Positions 1 to 10,400 of a DNA stretch of 64,000 nucleotides are shown in pieces. The notes under the pieces were generated by a model that had not been told where the DNA came from, did no database searches, and was given only the letters and a program-made list of their open reading frames with translations. A program made the position numbers and the translations under genes. The stretch is from the NCBI RefSeq assembly GCF_000187245.1, contig NC_027866.1:186001-250000 (forward strand). Direction: 5' to 3'. This DNA comes from Ogataea parapolymorpha DL-1 (Eukaryota > Ascomycota > Pichiomycetes > Pichiales > Pichiaceae). Within the stretch, counting starts at the first letter, position 1, and the number at the start of each line of letters is the position of its first letter.

Positions 1-344
1 CGCTCCTTGCCGTTACTTTTCTCTACACTCTTGCCCGCCTCTTTTTCTTGCACCAGCACGTCCTTAGTCATTTCGTGCTTGCACCCCAAACATCTGTAAC
101 ACAACGTCCGCTTCCGAACTCCGTCCTTGCTCTCATACCGCACACGAATCTGCAGATTGACCCCCGATAGGAGGACGTCCTCGCACCGGGGACAGAAAAT
201 GTACCCATCTTCTCCCACCGCCTCCGGTAGCATTAGATTGTGTCTGTCGCACGTCGCCAAAAACCGTCGCCGTAGCTGCCGTCGCAGCCGGCCGTCTTTT
301 GCCGCGTGCACCAAATTGTACTGGTAAACAGCCTTATCGGCCAT
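1..344 (-). CDS. SNM1: RNase MRP protein subunit Snm1 (5' part, cut by window edge)
   Basis: An open frame runs from the ATG at 344 leftward off the window with no stop, giving 114 residues. It starts MADKAVYQYNLVHAA, has an NLMLPEAV segment, then a CPRC pair and a CYRC-type pair about 40 residues later, followed by a Lys/Glu-rich stretch. The spacing YNLxH, then LMLPE, then CxxC, then CxxC resembles Saccharomyces Snm1, a zinc-binding protein specific to RNase MRP, which processes pre-rRNA and some mRNAs in the nucleolus. Rpr2/Rpp21 of RNase P is the related alternative, but the LMLPE block favours Snm1. The C-terminus lies outside the window. The start sits just after an A/T-rich spacer shared with the 3' end of the sirtuin gene. 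Confidence 0.6.
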   Translation of the reverse strand, partial: MADKAVYQYNLVHAAKDGRLRRQLRRRFLATCDRHNLMLPEAVGEDGYIFCPRCEDVLLSGVNLQIRVRYESKDGVRKRTLCYRCLGCKHEMTKDVLVQEKEAGKSVEKSNGKE

Positions 345-429
345 GAAAAAAAAATCCAAAAAAAAATAAAAAATAAAAATAAAAAATCAAGCGAAATGCA
401 AATAATGCCATCTTTATTAATGCAATGAT

Positions 430-1602
430 CTAAAGCCGGGATCGCCTCCTCTTCACAGGACTAAACTCCGGGCTTGGCAGCTCAAATTCGCGCTTCACCC
501 CACCACGTAGCCCAGAGTCGTCTGTGTTTTTTGTGTTTGTGACATCCCGCAACGCCGTAATAGGCTTTGTGTTCAAACTCTCGGTCAGGATATTCTGCAC
601 ATCCACCACCCTCTTCTTGGCAGGCGTGGACGGCGGCGTGAAATAGATAGACGTCTCCTCGGGCTCCTCGAACAGCGCAGGAATTTGTTTTTCGATGTAT
701 TCGCACCACTCGTCGCAATCGCTCTTGATCTGGTAGTCGATAACCTTGTCCCACGCGCTCGGGGACACCTCACAGTCGTTGATGAAGATCACCTTGCCGT
801 CCTGCCTCTCGTGGATGCGCCTACTCAGCTGGCGCACAAGTTTGCGCACACCGTCCACTTTCAGAGAAGTGCCAAATATGATCAGTAGGTTCGGGTTCTT
901 TGCCATGTCGCTCGTGAGCCCGCGCGCAAGCGAGTCTGCGTGCGGGTGGTGCTCGCCGTAGAGCACGATATCCGGCCGCAACACGCCGACCGAGGACCGG
1001 CTCGCTCTTTTGCCCAGCTCTGCGCGCTCTCTGTATTTAGCGACGCAGTTCGGGCAATCGGGCAACTCACCTTCGCGCAACGTATAGCTGCTCTCGTCGT
1101 CCCACGCAAACCGGCTAAAACACATGGTGCAACTGAGCCGGTTCAGGTCGCCGTGCAATTGCACCACGTCGAGCTCTTTCCAGTTTGTATCGACACCAGT
1201 CCGTAAATCGCACTGACGTTCCAGCCCGTCAATGTTCTGCGTGTAGCATTTCAGCAGCTTGCCGTGTTTTTTCAGCCGCCGAATGAACCAGTGGGTCTTT
1301 GTAGGTCTGGCAGTGCACGTCTTTGTGTAGAGCTGTTGCATGAACTTGCAAAACAGCGTGATCGACTCGTCGTTCCTGAACAGCGAGATATCAAACAGGT
1401 CTTTTCCCTTGACAATCGACTGCTGTTTGTCCGACCGTTTGGCCAGGTTGTACAGTCCGTGTGCACTGCGGAAATCGGGTATCCCCGCGCTGCAACTGAT
1501 GCCTGCGCCCGTCAGCACGACGACCTTCTTGCTTTTCGAGATCGATTTGTTGATCTGCGCGAGCTCAGCTTGCGATTTAGCGTCTAGCTGGAGTACCTTC
1601 AT
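430..1602 (-). CDS. HST3: NAD-dependent protein deacetylase, Hst3/Hst4 type sirtuin
   Basis: This is a 390-residue Sir2-family protein. Seen in the sequence: the NAD-binding TGAGISCSAGIPDFRS (residues 31-46), TQNIDGLE (121-128), catalytic His150 in QLHGDL, and zinc cysteines at 158, 161, 183 and 186. Family knowledge: Hst3 and Hst4 are nuclear enzymes that remove acetyl from histone H3 lysine 56 after replication. The sequence alone does not separate Hst3 from Hst4, so the symbol is provisional; many non-Saccharomyces yeasts carry one gene. I start at 1602 because MKVLQLDAK begins typical sirtuin sequence and a TATA-like stretch (about 1660-1675, minus strand) lies 60-70 bp upstream. The frame stays open to an ATG at 1848, which would add 82 residues of unconserved sequence. 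The Lys/Arg-rich C-terminus (KRRRSRL) suggests nuclear localisation. Confidence 0.85.
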   Translation of the reverse strand: MKVLQLDAKSQAELAQINKSISKSKKVVVLTGAGISCSAGIPDFRSAHGLYNLAKRSDKQQSIVKGKDLFDISLFRNDESITLFCKFMQQLYTKTCTARPTKTHWFIRRLKKHGKLLKCYTQNIDGLERQCDLRTGVDTNWKELDVVQLHGDLNRLSCTMCFSRFAWDDESSYTLREGELPDCPNCVAKYRERAELGKRASRSSVGVLRPDIVLYGEHHPHADSLARGLTSDMAKNPNLLIIFGTSLKVDGVRKLVRQLSRRIHERQDGKVIFINDCEVSPSAWDKVIDYQIKSDCDEWCEYIEKQIPALFEEPEETSIYFTPPSTPAKKRVVDVQNILTESLNTKPITALRDVTNTKNTDDSGLRGGVKREFELPSPEFSPVKRRRSRL

Positions 1603-2220
1603 TGGTAAGAAGAATTCGTGGAAGCGAAACCTTCTTGGTGCAAACACTTTTTTCCGAATGGGGAAATATAAAAATACTCCTGCCAGGAGAAAGAGTTGTG
1701 CGAGACAAAAGCGCGGCGGGCTGTCTAAAGAAGCCCGGCACATGGCGGAATACAGCAGAGTCAGACACAGCCGTTGACGACTGGGCCGCCAGCCTTGGAT
1801 CTCCTGTCCTGTGGCTAGGAGAAACTGGCAAATCTTAAAGCGCGCCATATCTTTTTATTGAGCCGCCCGTTCGCGACCAGAAAACATCCCTGGCCAACAG
1901 ACACCCCAATACACAATCTCCGATGGCAATCTCCCACATAACTACCACAACCCACTTCACTGTAACCACACCTCGCACCGCTGGCAATTGACGGCATTAC
2001 GGCTTTTTTTCGCAAGTCGCAAGCGCGAACCCTGGCCACGACAAAAAGATGTGCGCTGCACAGCACGAATGCGGTGTAACAGAACGGTGGGGACCGATTT
2101 CCACCAGAAATTACATCCCTCCGGCCGAAATCGCCCCCCGCAGCGATCTATCACACACCCACGAGTCAGTGTTGCACGAGTCTATTCCACGAATCAATTA
2201 ATCAATTATTTATTATACGA
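1603..2220. other. Intergenic region upstream of the sirtuin gene
   Basis: This 618-base stretch lies between the sirtuin start and the 3' end of the transporter gene, both on the minus strand. Its first 246 bases extend the sirtuin frame, but I read them as leader and promoter because a TATA-like run sits inside them. The rest is C/A-rich with no convincing ORF, tRNA or repeat. A CGCGAA sequence near 2031 is reminiscent of cell-cycle boxes but is too short to call. Confidence 0.5.
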
Positions 2221-4089
2221 TTAGTCGTCCCAGGCACTGTAGTTTTCTCTGCACAGTTTCTTTCTCAGCTGGTGTCCCCATTTGTAGAAAGAGAACGGCA
2301 GCAGAATCATGGCCGTGGAGATGAATGCAAGCAGCCACGAAGCCCATTGCAGTCCCAGCTTGTGGTACATTTGCAGAGTGAATAGCGGGAATGCAGCACC
2401 GCCAGCCGATCTAAGGAACACCTTGGTAGCCAGCGCGGACGCCGCGTATTTCGCGTAAGTGTCAATGATGTAGTTGTTCAGCGAGTAGTAGATCAACACC
2501 ATGCCGTAGCCGAACGCCAGCCCGGACGAGGCGGGACCCACCCAGATGATGTGTTTGTACGATGTTGCTCCGAGAATCCATAGAGCGATGGCCGGGAACG
2601 GTGCACCGATCATGGCGCCAACAAGACGGTCCTCTGGTGTAGGTTGCCTGTGCTTGACGGTCTTGACGTAGTAATTTTCGAGCACCGGCGTGGTCAGCAG
2701 GGCGAAAAATGCGCCAATGAGGATCGGAATCAGCATCATGCCAATCAGGTCGTCGCCGTAATTATACAGCCCGCCAAACACGGCCGGGTACGCAAAGAAG
2801 AAGGCGTACAGCAGCGAGTAGATCAGACACACGTAGAAACACATCATGTCCAGCACAGGTTCTGTGAGGGCAAACATCAGCGGTCTGTACAGACACGTCT
2901 GGATGAGCTCCTTGAGCGACATGCCGACGGCCTCCTGCTCGGTCATGATTTTCGGGTTGCCGGTCTCCTTTCTGAGCCTCTTGGCTCTTCTTTTCAGAAT
3001 CACCGGCGCATACGTCTCAGGGATCAGCGACGCGACGATCCACATGAAGCCGGAAAACGCAAAGTTGACCCAGAAGATCAGCTCGAGCCGGCCAGAGTAC
3101 CGCGTGATGAAACCAGCCACGAGCGGGCCAATCACGGGGCCACCATACGGAGCAGCAGCAAAGTATGCGATGGCCTTACCTCTGGTCTCGGTAGGGAACA
3201 GGTCGGAGATCGAGCCACCCACGTTGGCGAGGCCGGAAGCGGCGAAAACACCGCACAGGAACCGACACACCAAAATAGTGCCGATATTAGGAGCAACAGC
3301 ACAGGGGATGTTAAAGATGAAGTAGAGCCCAAACGAGATGAAGTAGACCGGTCTTCTGCCGATCTGCTCCGACAACGGCGACCACAGCAGCGGGCCCACA
3401 GAGAACCCAATCACCATCAGCGAACACGTGAGAATCGACACCTCCTCGCTCACGTGATACTTATCATTAATCAGTCCCAGGCACCCGGTCACCACGGACG
3501 AACCAAACGCCACACACACCACCATCATCGACAATGCGATGGTGAACAACCATCTCAGCGTAGGGCTCCAATTTATTGGATTTTCCGGGTCGTTGATCGT
3601 GAACGTGACAAATTCAATTTCCGGGTCCAGCTCTGGAACAGCTCCCGTATCTTTCTCATCGGACCCCGACGAGCTTTGCGAGTCACCCGGCGGCTTGGTC
3701 GCAGTCGTATGGCTCCTGGCACGGCCTATATCCTGCAACGTGGCCACAGGAACCAATCCTGTCTGCGTTTCCAAGGTGTACTCTTCAGGAAATACCGGAT
3801 TTTCGACGTTTTGAGGTCGATTCACGTCGACGGCAGAAACCTCGCGCGAAAGACCCCTCTCTCGCAGTGACTTGGCTGTCTCTGTCTTGATGACTTTGAG
3901 CGACTCTGATCTCGACAGAGTCGAATGCACTTCTCCAGAAATTTGCGATCTGGCATCCTCTGGGTCGTATGCCTGTGGGGTGGTGCCCAATTCGAGGTCG
4001 GACGCCTGCGCAGGCGCCTCAGCGGGCGATCCGTAGTTGGAGCGGTCCGGCGATGAGGACGAGTTCAAAGATGCTATAGAATGCGACAT
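2221..4089 (-). CDS. MFS drug:H+ antiporter (DHA1), polyamine/multidrug exporter like Tpo1/Flu1
   Basis: This 622-residue plasma membrane transporter has a long Ser/Glu-rich cytosolic N-terminus (about 170 residues) followed by 12 predicted membrane helices. Seen: an NPINWS entry motif before helix 1, an LSEQIGRRPVY loop matching the MFS GxLaDrxGRR signature, and an LFPTETRGKA loop mid-domain. The length and layout match the DHA1 polyamine and azole exporters Tpo1-Tpo4 of Saccharomyces and Flu1 of Candida. Substrate cannot be told from sequence. Start choice: the frame extends to 4140, but that codon is GTG, and a TATATAAA box (4126-4133, minus strand) lies 37 bp upstream of the ATG at 4089, so 4089 is the start. 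No clear drug-response element (TCCGNGGA) is visible upstream. Confidence 0.85.
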   Translation of the reverse strand: MSHSIASLNSSSSPDRSNYGSPAEAPAQASDLELGTTPQAYDPEDARSQISGEVHSTLSRSESLKVIKTETAKSLRERGLSREVSAVDVNRPQNVENPVFPEEYTLETQTGLVPVATLQDIGRARSHTTATKPPGDSQSSSGSDEKDTGAVPELDPEIEFVTFTINDPENPINWSPTLRWLFTIALSMMVVCVAFGSSVVTGCLGLINDKYHVSEEVSILTCSLMVIGFSVGPLLWSPLSEQIGRRPVYFISFGLYFIFNIPCAVAPNIGTILVCRFLCGVFAASGLANVGGSISDLFPTETRGKAIAYFAAAPYGGPVIGPLVAGFITRYSGRLELIFWVNFAFSGFMWIVASLIPETYAPVILKRRAKRLRKETGNPKIMTEQEAVGMSLKELIQTCLYRPLMFALTEPVLDMMCFYVCLIYSLLYAFFFAYPAVFGGLYNYGDDLIGMMLIPILIGAFFALLTTPVLENYYVKTVKHRQPTPEDRLVGAMIGAPFPAIALWILGATSYKHIIWVGPASSGLAFGYGMVLIYYSLNNYIIDTYAKYAASALATKVFLRSAGGAAFPLFTLQMYHKLGLQWASWLLAFISTAMILLPFSFYKWGHQLRKKLCRENYSAWDD

Positions 4090-4125
4090 GAATATTTTTA
4101 GACCCACACTTTGGGGATCCCGATG

Positions 4126-4133
4126 TTTATATA
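4126..4133 (-). promoter_or_regulatory. TATA box of the MFS exporter gene
   Basis: TATATAAA on the minus strand, 37 bp before the ATG at 4089. It overlaps the upstream in-frame region and therefore decides the start codon. Confidence 0.6.
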
Positions 4134-4734
4134 CATCCACCTGCCATTAGCGCGTGATGGACCGTGCGTGCAAAAACACAGCTTCTGGAGCATATTTTGC
4201 GTTATTTCTCTAATTAATTTTTGTGTGCGGCTTGAACAGGGTCCCAGGGTTCTGTGCGGAAGTATGCGCCACACAGAATTTAATCCGGCAGATCGGATCC
4301 CGCAGCAGAGCAATCGTTGCAAAGTTCGTGCGCTCTGGACCGCTTATCGCCCTGGGGCAGGTGAATGTAGCTGTCTCAGAGGCTGTTACATGTGCGGAGT
4401 CCAAATCTGCCTTGGTTCGGATTCAATTGAACGCCTGAGCTCACAAATCATCCCGGCATAAAAATTACGCGGATCCAGCACAAACTTCGCCTCTTTTAGC
4501 TTATTTCTTGTTTTTGTCTTCTTGAAACCAAACGACGCGGGCTCTTGCGTGAATAAGCCGCAAACAATATGCTGCAGCTATAGCCACAGCTGCCAAAAAG
4601 ATAAACCCGAATATCGGCTTCTTTGAAGCAGCAGCTATGTGCTGGAGTCGCTGCGGCTTGTGCTGCGTCGATCGGCGGGTCTGTCAGAAAAAAAATATAC
4701 TGAAATAAATCAAATTAAATAAATTTTGTTAATT
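4134..4734. other. Divergent intergenic region with a possible small membrane-protein frame
   Basis: About 600 bases lie between the divergent exporter and mitochondrial-factor genes. The part near the exporter holds no gene I can support. Between about 4503 and 4685 on the minus strand an open frame of roughly 60 codons ends in a clean hydrophobic helix (IFGFIFLAAVAIAAAYCL) followed by a basic tail and a stop, but it has an in-frame stop and no ATG at its upstream end. It may be the last exon of a small membrane protein or chance; see findings. A B-box-like GGTTCGGATTC near 4416 has no matching tRNA fold. Confidence 0.4.
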
Positions 4735-7293
4735 ATGCTGGCTCGCTCACACTGGATCGCTGGTCTCCGGCGGGCGGCGAGACTCCGCGACAGCCACATA
4801 AGGACTCTGAGAACGCGACCAGACGTGGTGGTCAAACGCAGTTCTGCACAGCCAAACTCGGCGCACCCCGTGGAGCCCCCAAGAGCCCGGTCGAAGTTCC
4901 AAAGGGCTAATACGACAGATATCCAGAATGCCAGTATTAGCAAGCCGCCAGCACAGATAGAACGGGAGATGAAGCACCAGTTTGAAAAAGATGATTTGGA
5001 CTACGATCCGGAGTTCGTCCAGGAGCTGATCCAGCAGTCCCAGAAGGAAGAGAAAATGTACAAAGATATTCTGCAAGATCCGGAGAAGGCTAAGGAGTAC
5101 ACTGCCAAAGAGATGCAGGCATTTGTTGAGTGGCTGGTCAGAGACTGTGAGGAGTTTCTGGCCAACCAGGACGTCGATACGGAGCAGCGAGACAAGGAGC
5201 TGGAGCAGACTGTTGATCACATGATCAATAGCGATCCGACGCCCGAAAACATGGCAGGCGCCTTTAGTGGCATGGAGAAAATTGCACAGGGACTCAAGAG
5301 CCCTGGAATTGAAAAGCTAGTGCATTTTTTGAGCATGATTTGCAGAAAGGGCAATGAAGAACTGAGAAAGTATATTCCGCTGGATAGTTTGCTCAGAATA
5401 TTCAATATCTCGACGCAGATCAGAGACCTAGAGATACGCGCAAAATGTATCCACATGACTGGAAACCTGATATATTCCGCCACAGACGCGCGAGCAGACC
5501 CCATAAACGAAATGTTCTACATCGAATCGCTCATGAAATTCCACAAGGGCCAGACGGCAGAGAGACTCTACAATAGCCGTCGGGGGAAGCCCGATGTGGC
5601 TGGTCAGCGGTTTTGGAACGAGCTGGGAGTCCGTGTTTACTTGGGAAATCGGAAGATTGACGATGCAGAAGCCCTTGCTGCCGAGACAAAGCAGCAGTTC
5701 CATTACCTGCATCCAACAATTTGTCTTGCCTTTGCAGACTGGTACATGGCCAAGGAACGGTTCGAAGATGCCTTCCGGTGGTGGGGCGAGCTGCGAGCGG
5801 TGATGAACAGTCAAGGTTTGATCGAGTCGCTACCACAGCCCGAGACACAGGTCCTGGACGACGAGCAGCTCGTGTACGGCTACCACAACCGCGAAGACCC
5901 CGTGACGTTTGATCACGTGACCGAACTTGCGATCGGGTTTCTGCAGTGGAAGCGGTACGACGAGGCGATGGAGATTTTGGAGGTGACGACGCGGCGCGAC
6001 AAGCAGTTCCTGTTTTATTTCATGGACAAGTTTCGCACGAGCATGAGTTTCCCTCAGCGCGAGATGTTGCGGCATGTTTTGCAATCTTCAAGCTACCATC
6101 CGTCGATGTCGAAATTCATGCTGAGTGAGCTTGCGAGCGCGAACCAGACAAGATCGTTGGAGCAGGCGGAGATCTTGGACGGCATTGTCGTCTCTCTGCG
6201 TGAGATACTGGACCTAAAAATCATTTCGCCCAAAGAGCGCATTGTTGCTTCCTCTATAATAGATTCCATAAAGGGTGGACAGTGTCTGACCACCATGGAG
6301 TGTCGGGAGCTGTTCAAGATGCTTTTGCGCATAAAGTCAAAGAGAACGTACATTCTGGTGACACAGGTGCTTAATGAGATGAACGAGACGTTTGAGCGGA
6401 TGTCTAGCTCCGACAAGCTCCAGATATTTCCGCCGGTGTCGTCACATTTTTACCTGTTGCTGGTGCAACTATTTGGCCGGCAAAAAAAGCCGGATCTCGC
6501 GAAAATTGAGGCCATTGTGAGGCTGATGGAGTCTAAGGGCATTGGCATGGTGACTCTTATGGCGAACCAGCTGATTCTCACTTACAAAAAGGCAGGCCGG
6601 CCGGATCGTGCGATCGAGTTTGCGCAACACTACATGAACACCAACGAGAATTTCCAGCTCACCAACGATTTCTGCAAAATAACGTTTTCCGTGTACAGAT
6701 ACGTCCAGATGAAGTCTGCCGCGCACAAGCTTGCATACAAGAGACGTTTGCAGGAGTTACAGGATATATTCAGAAGAATATGCCGTACTCCGGGTTTCGA
6801 TGTGAGTCCAGAGCTGCTGAACGAGCTGACCTTGACTTTTTTGAAGTATGGCGACTACGTTTCGGCAATTTGTGCACTGCAGCTGTACGGAATGGTGTGC
6901 AATAAAAATTTGGAGAAGACGACTCTTTTGCTGGTGAACGATTACCTGGAAAAATCGTTTGCCAAGATGAAATCCAAGCTCACAGAATACGAGAACGACC
7001 AAATGCTAGCGAGGATCTCACAACTACGCGAGACAATTGGGTTCAAATCGCTACAGAAGTTATCGGACAATCCGCTCGATCTCAATTGGAGAGACGCCGC
7101 GTCGTACATTATCCGATACTTGAACGTGTTCGATTTCAATCCCAATCCCTTTTCACTGAAAAATCACGACGGACACTTTACTTCAACGCAGGAAAATGAA
7201 GATGCCAAGAGCCGGTTTGAGGCCCTGCTGCTCAAATCGCAGGAAGATTACCAGCTGCCAAAAGTCTATTTATCGGATATTGTACAATTATAG
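4735..7293 (+). CDS. Mitochondrial RNA/translation factor, helical-repeat (PPR-like) protein
   Basis: This 852-residue protein starts MLARSHWIAGLRRAARLRDSHIRTL, an Arg/Ser-rich, acid-free leader typical of a mitochondrial targeting sequence. The remainder is predicted all-helical with an acidic coiled region at about 70-160 and repeated helix pairs from about 170 to 780. This looks like the degenerate pentatricopeptide-type factors that stabilise or translate individual mitochondrial mRNAs in yeasts (Ccm1/Dmr1, Sov1, Rmd9, Aep-type proteins; several are 650-900 residues). I cannot decide which, so no symbol is given. The open frame begins at a TTG at 4726; the first ATG is 4735. It is transcribed divergently from the exporter and ends 109 bp before NEW1. 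Confidence 0.75.
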   Translation: MLARSHWIAGLRRAARLRDSHIRTLRTRPDVVVKRSSAQPNSAHPVEPPRARSKFQRANTTDIQNASISKPPAQIEREMKHQFEKDDLDYDPEFVQELIQQSQKEEKMYKDILQDPEKAKEYTAKEMQAFVEWLVRDCEEFLANQDVDTEQRDKELEQTVDHMINSDPTPENMAGAFSGMEKIAQGLKSPGIEKLVHFLSMICRKGNEELRKYIPLDSLLRIFNISTQIRDLEIRAKCIHMTGNLIYSATDARADPINEMFYIESLMKFHKGQTAERLYNSRRGKPDVAGQRFWNELGVRVYLGNRKIDDAEALAAETKQQFHYLHPTICLAFADWYMAKERFEDAFRWWGELRAVMNSQGLIESLPQPETQVLDDEQLVYGYHNREDPVTFDHVTELAIGFLQWKRYDEAMEILEVTTRRDKQFLFYFMDKFRTSMSFPQREMLRHVLQSSSYHPSMSKFMLSELASANQTRSLEQAEILDGIVVSLREILDLKIISPKERIVASSIIDSIKGGQCLTTMECRELFKMLLRIKSKRTYILVTQVLNEMNETFERMSSSDKLQIFPPVSSHFYLLLVQLFGRQKKPDLAKIEAIVRLMESKGIGMVTLMANQLILTYKKAGRPDRAIEFAQHYMNTNENFQLTNDFCKITFSVYRYVQMKSAAHKLAYKRRLQELQDIFRRICRTPGFDVSPELLNELTLTFLKYGDYVSAICALQLYGMVCNKNLEKTTLLLVNDYLEKSFAKMKSKLTEYENDQMLARISQLRETIGFKSLQKLSDNPLDLNWRDAASYIIRYLNVFDFNPNPFSLKNHDGHFTSTQENEDAKSRFEALLLKSQEDYQLPKVYLSDIVQL

Positions 7294-7402
7294 AGCCATG
7301 TATATAGGTAGGAGCGAGGAGTAGATAAAATTTTATCGTTAAAAAAAAATTATAAAAAAAATTCAAAAGGGAAACGTTCCTTTGTTAATTTTACTTCTGA
7401 TA

Positions 7403-10400
7403 ATGCCTCCAAAATTTAATCCAAGCGCCAGCACTTTCATGCCAGGCGATTGGGGCGTTCCGGCCGCGGGATACCAAGGATATAATGGTGGCTCGCCATA
7501 CGACAACTCCACTGGATCTGCTATTCCTATCCGGGTAGCCAAGAAAGCCGGCGGAAAGCAGAAACTGTCGCTCGATGATTATCTCAGATCGCAACAGCCA
7601 ACGCCTCCCAGTGGCATTTCTGACTCAGAGGTGTCGCAGGTGTCGTCTGGTGTCAATACTCCAAGAGCAAGAGCTATGGATTCCACCACTTCTCTGTCAT
7701 CGCTCAACTCTGCTCTTCAAAAATTGCAGATTTCGCCAATCACCGAGCTCTTAAACAGCATACAGACGGCCACCAAGCTTTCTGAGATCAGAGAAGAATG
7801 CGAGAAAATTGTCGATATGATTTATGAGCACGGTGCCAGTGCCATCAACGAATGGGATATCCAGCAGGTTCTCGTGACCTTGTCCAAGGCCAAGAACCCA
7901 GCTTTGATCAGAGAAGGCTCGATGCTGCTTTTGCAGATTTTGAGCAGAAAGTTTGCTGGCAAGGCTCCATATGAGGCATATTTTGTCGATCTGTTTGTGC
8001 CAGCATTCGATCTTTTGGCCGATAAAGAGAACACTGTGAAAAGATCTGCCCAGGCCTCCATCGACTCGTTGTATGGTATGTTCCCTGTCGAGGCCTACTC
8101 GTCCGTGTTGCTCACGATGCTGTTGAAGTACCTCAAGTCGAGTGCCAAATGGCAGTCCAAGGTTGGTGCTCTGAAAACTATTGACAAAATACTACAAGAG
8201 GCCCCTGCCGACCTGCTGGAGTCGAGGTTTGTTGACGCTATTCCGGTTCTCACAGATATGGCCACAGATTTCAAGCCTGAACTTGCCAAAGTGGGCTACA
8301 AATCGCTGAATGACTTTGTGAAGGTTCTCGATAATCTTGACTTGCAACCACGTTACGATTTAATTGTCCAGACTCTTGCGGACCCCCAGAAAGTTCCAAA
8401 CTGTATCAGGTCTCTTTCTTCTGTCACCTTCGTTGCAGAGGTCACAGAGCCTGCTCTCGCGTTGCTGGTTCCCATCTTGGACAAGTCTTTCAAGTTGTCC
8501 TCCTCTTCGCAAGAACAATTGAGACAGACCGTGATGGTCACTGAGAACTTGACAAGATTGGTGAATAACAAGTTTGAGATCGAACATTATATTCCTATCC
8601 TGCTTCCTGGTGTGAAAAGAGTTGTCGAGACGGCTTCCCTTCCAGAGGTGAGAGAACTTGCTACCAAAGCTTTGAAGGTGATTGAAGACGCACAGGCTGA
8701 ACAGTCCGATGGAAAATTCCATGGTAGATTGTCTTTGGAAAAGGCCGAAGAGTATCTCACTGAAATCAAGCCCCAGGTCAACGATCCTGTCATTTACGAT
8801 TACTTGGTCAGGATCCTGCTCACCGACTCCAATGTCAACGACTGGACGAGACTTACTGAGTATCTGAACATGAGTTTGGGCAACTTCCTCGATGAGGACT
8901 CCAAGAAGACTTTTGTCGACAAGACCATCCACAAGCTCAGAGAACTGTTCACTCCGAACGTTTTCGACGATTCTGGGGAGGACGGTGTTGTTATTGTGAA
9001 CGCTGACTTCTCGTTGGCCTATGGTACCAGACTTTTGCTCAACAAGACAAATCTCAGACTTGTGAAAGGTCACAGATACGGTCTGTGTGGAAGAAATGGT
9101 GTTGGTAAGTCTACGTTGATGAGAGCCATTGCCAATGGACAATTAGAAGGATTCCCTGATAAATCAGAGGTCAGAACCTGTTTTGTCGAGCACAAGCTCC
9201 AAGGAGAGGAGGCTGACATGAATTTGGTGGATTTCATTGCATCTGATCCAGAACTGAAGGACACGTCGAAGGAGCAGATCGCTTCCGCTCTGGAGGAAGT
9301 TGGATTCAACAGCGAGAGAAGAAACCAGCAGGTGGGATCTCTTTCAGGAGGATGGAAGATGAAGCTTGAGCTTGCGAGAGCCATGCTTATGAAGGCTGAC
9401 GTTTTGCTTCTGGACGAGCCAACCAACCATCTGGATGTTACCAATGTGAAATGGCTTGAAGATTACCTGGTTCAGCACACAGACATCACTTCTCTGATTG
9501 TTTCGCACGATTCTGGATTTTTGGACACTGTCTGTACCGATGTCATACACTACGAAAACAAGAAACTGGTGTACTACAAGGGCAATTTGTCTGAATTTGT
9601 CAAGGTCAAGCCGGAAGGAAAGTCGTACTACACTTTGACCGACTCGAACGTTAAAATGGCGTTCCCTCCGCCAGGAATTCTTACCGGTGTGAAATCGAAC
9701 ACCAGGGCTGTCGCGCGGATGTCCAACGTGACATTCAAGTATCCTTCTGCCGAGAAGCCATCGTTGAAAAACGTTTCTTGTTCGCTGTCGCTTTCTTCCA
9801 GAGTCGCTATTTTAGGACCTAACGGAGCAGGTAAGTCCACCCTGATCAAGCTGTTGACGGGAGAGCTGGTGCCTAACGAGGGAACTGTCGAAAAGCATCC
9901 TAACCTGCGTATTGGTTACATTGCACAGCACGCTTTACAGCATGTCAATGAGCACAAGGAGAAAACCGCCAACCAGTATTTACAATGGAGATACAAGTTT
10001 GGAGACGACAGAGAGGTTCTGTTGAAGGAGTCTCGTAAGATTTCGAGCGAGTCCGAAAGACAGATGTTGGAGAAGGAGATCGATATAGGTGACGGCAGAG
10101 GAAAGAGACAAGTCGAGGCCATTGTGGGAAGACAGAAGCTCAAGAAATCGTTCCAGTACGAAATTAAATGGAAATGGTGGCTGCCTAAATATAACTCGTG
10201 GGTTCCTAGAGAGAAGCTGATTGCAGAAGGCTTCGAGCCTCTGGTTCAGAAGTTTGACGACCATGAGGCCTCTCGAGAGGGTCTTGGATACAGAGAGCTG
10301 ACTCCATCTGTGATTAGAAAGCATTTTGAGGACGTTGGTCTGGATGGAGACATTGCCGACCACACTCCTATGGGCTCTCTTTCTGGAGGACAGCTTGTGA

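Noticed and set aside
2644..3870. 408-codon frame on the plus strand
   Set aside because: Antisense to the MFS exporter, His/Arg/Gln-rich as typical for shadows of hydrophobic proteins; no family resemblance.
4405..4450. tRNA-like B box (GGTTCGGATTC)
   Set aside because: No A box at the proper distance and the flanks do not form acceptor, anticodon or T stems.
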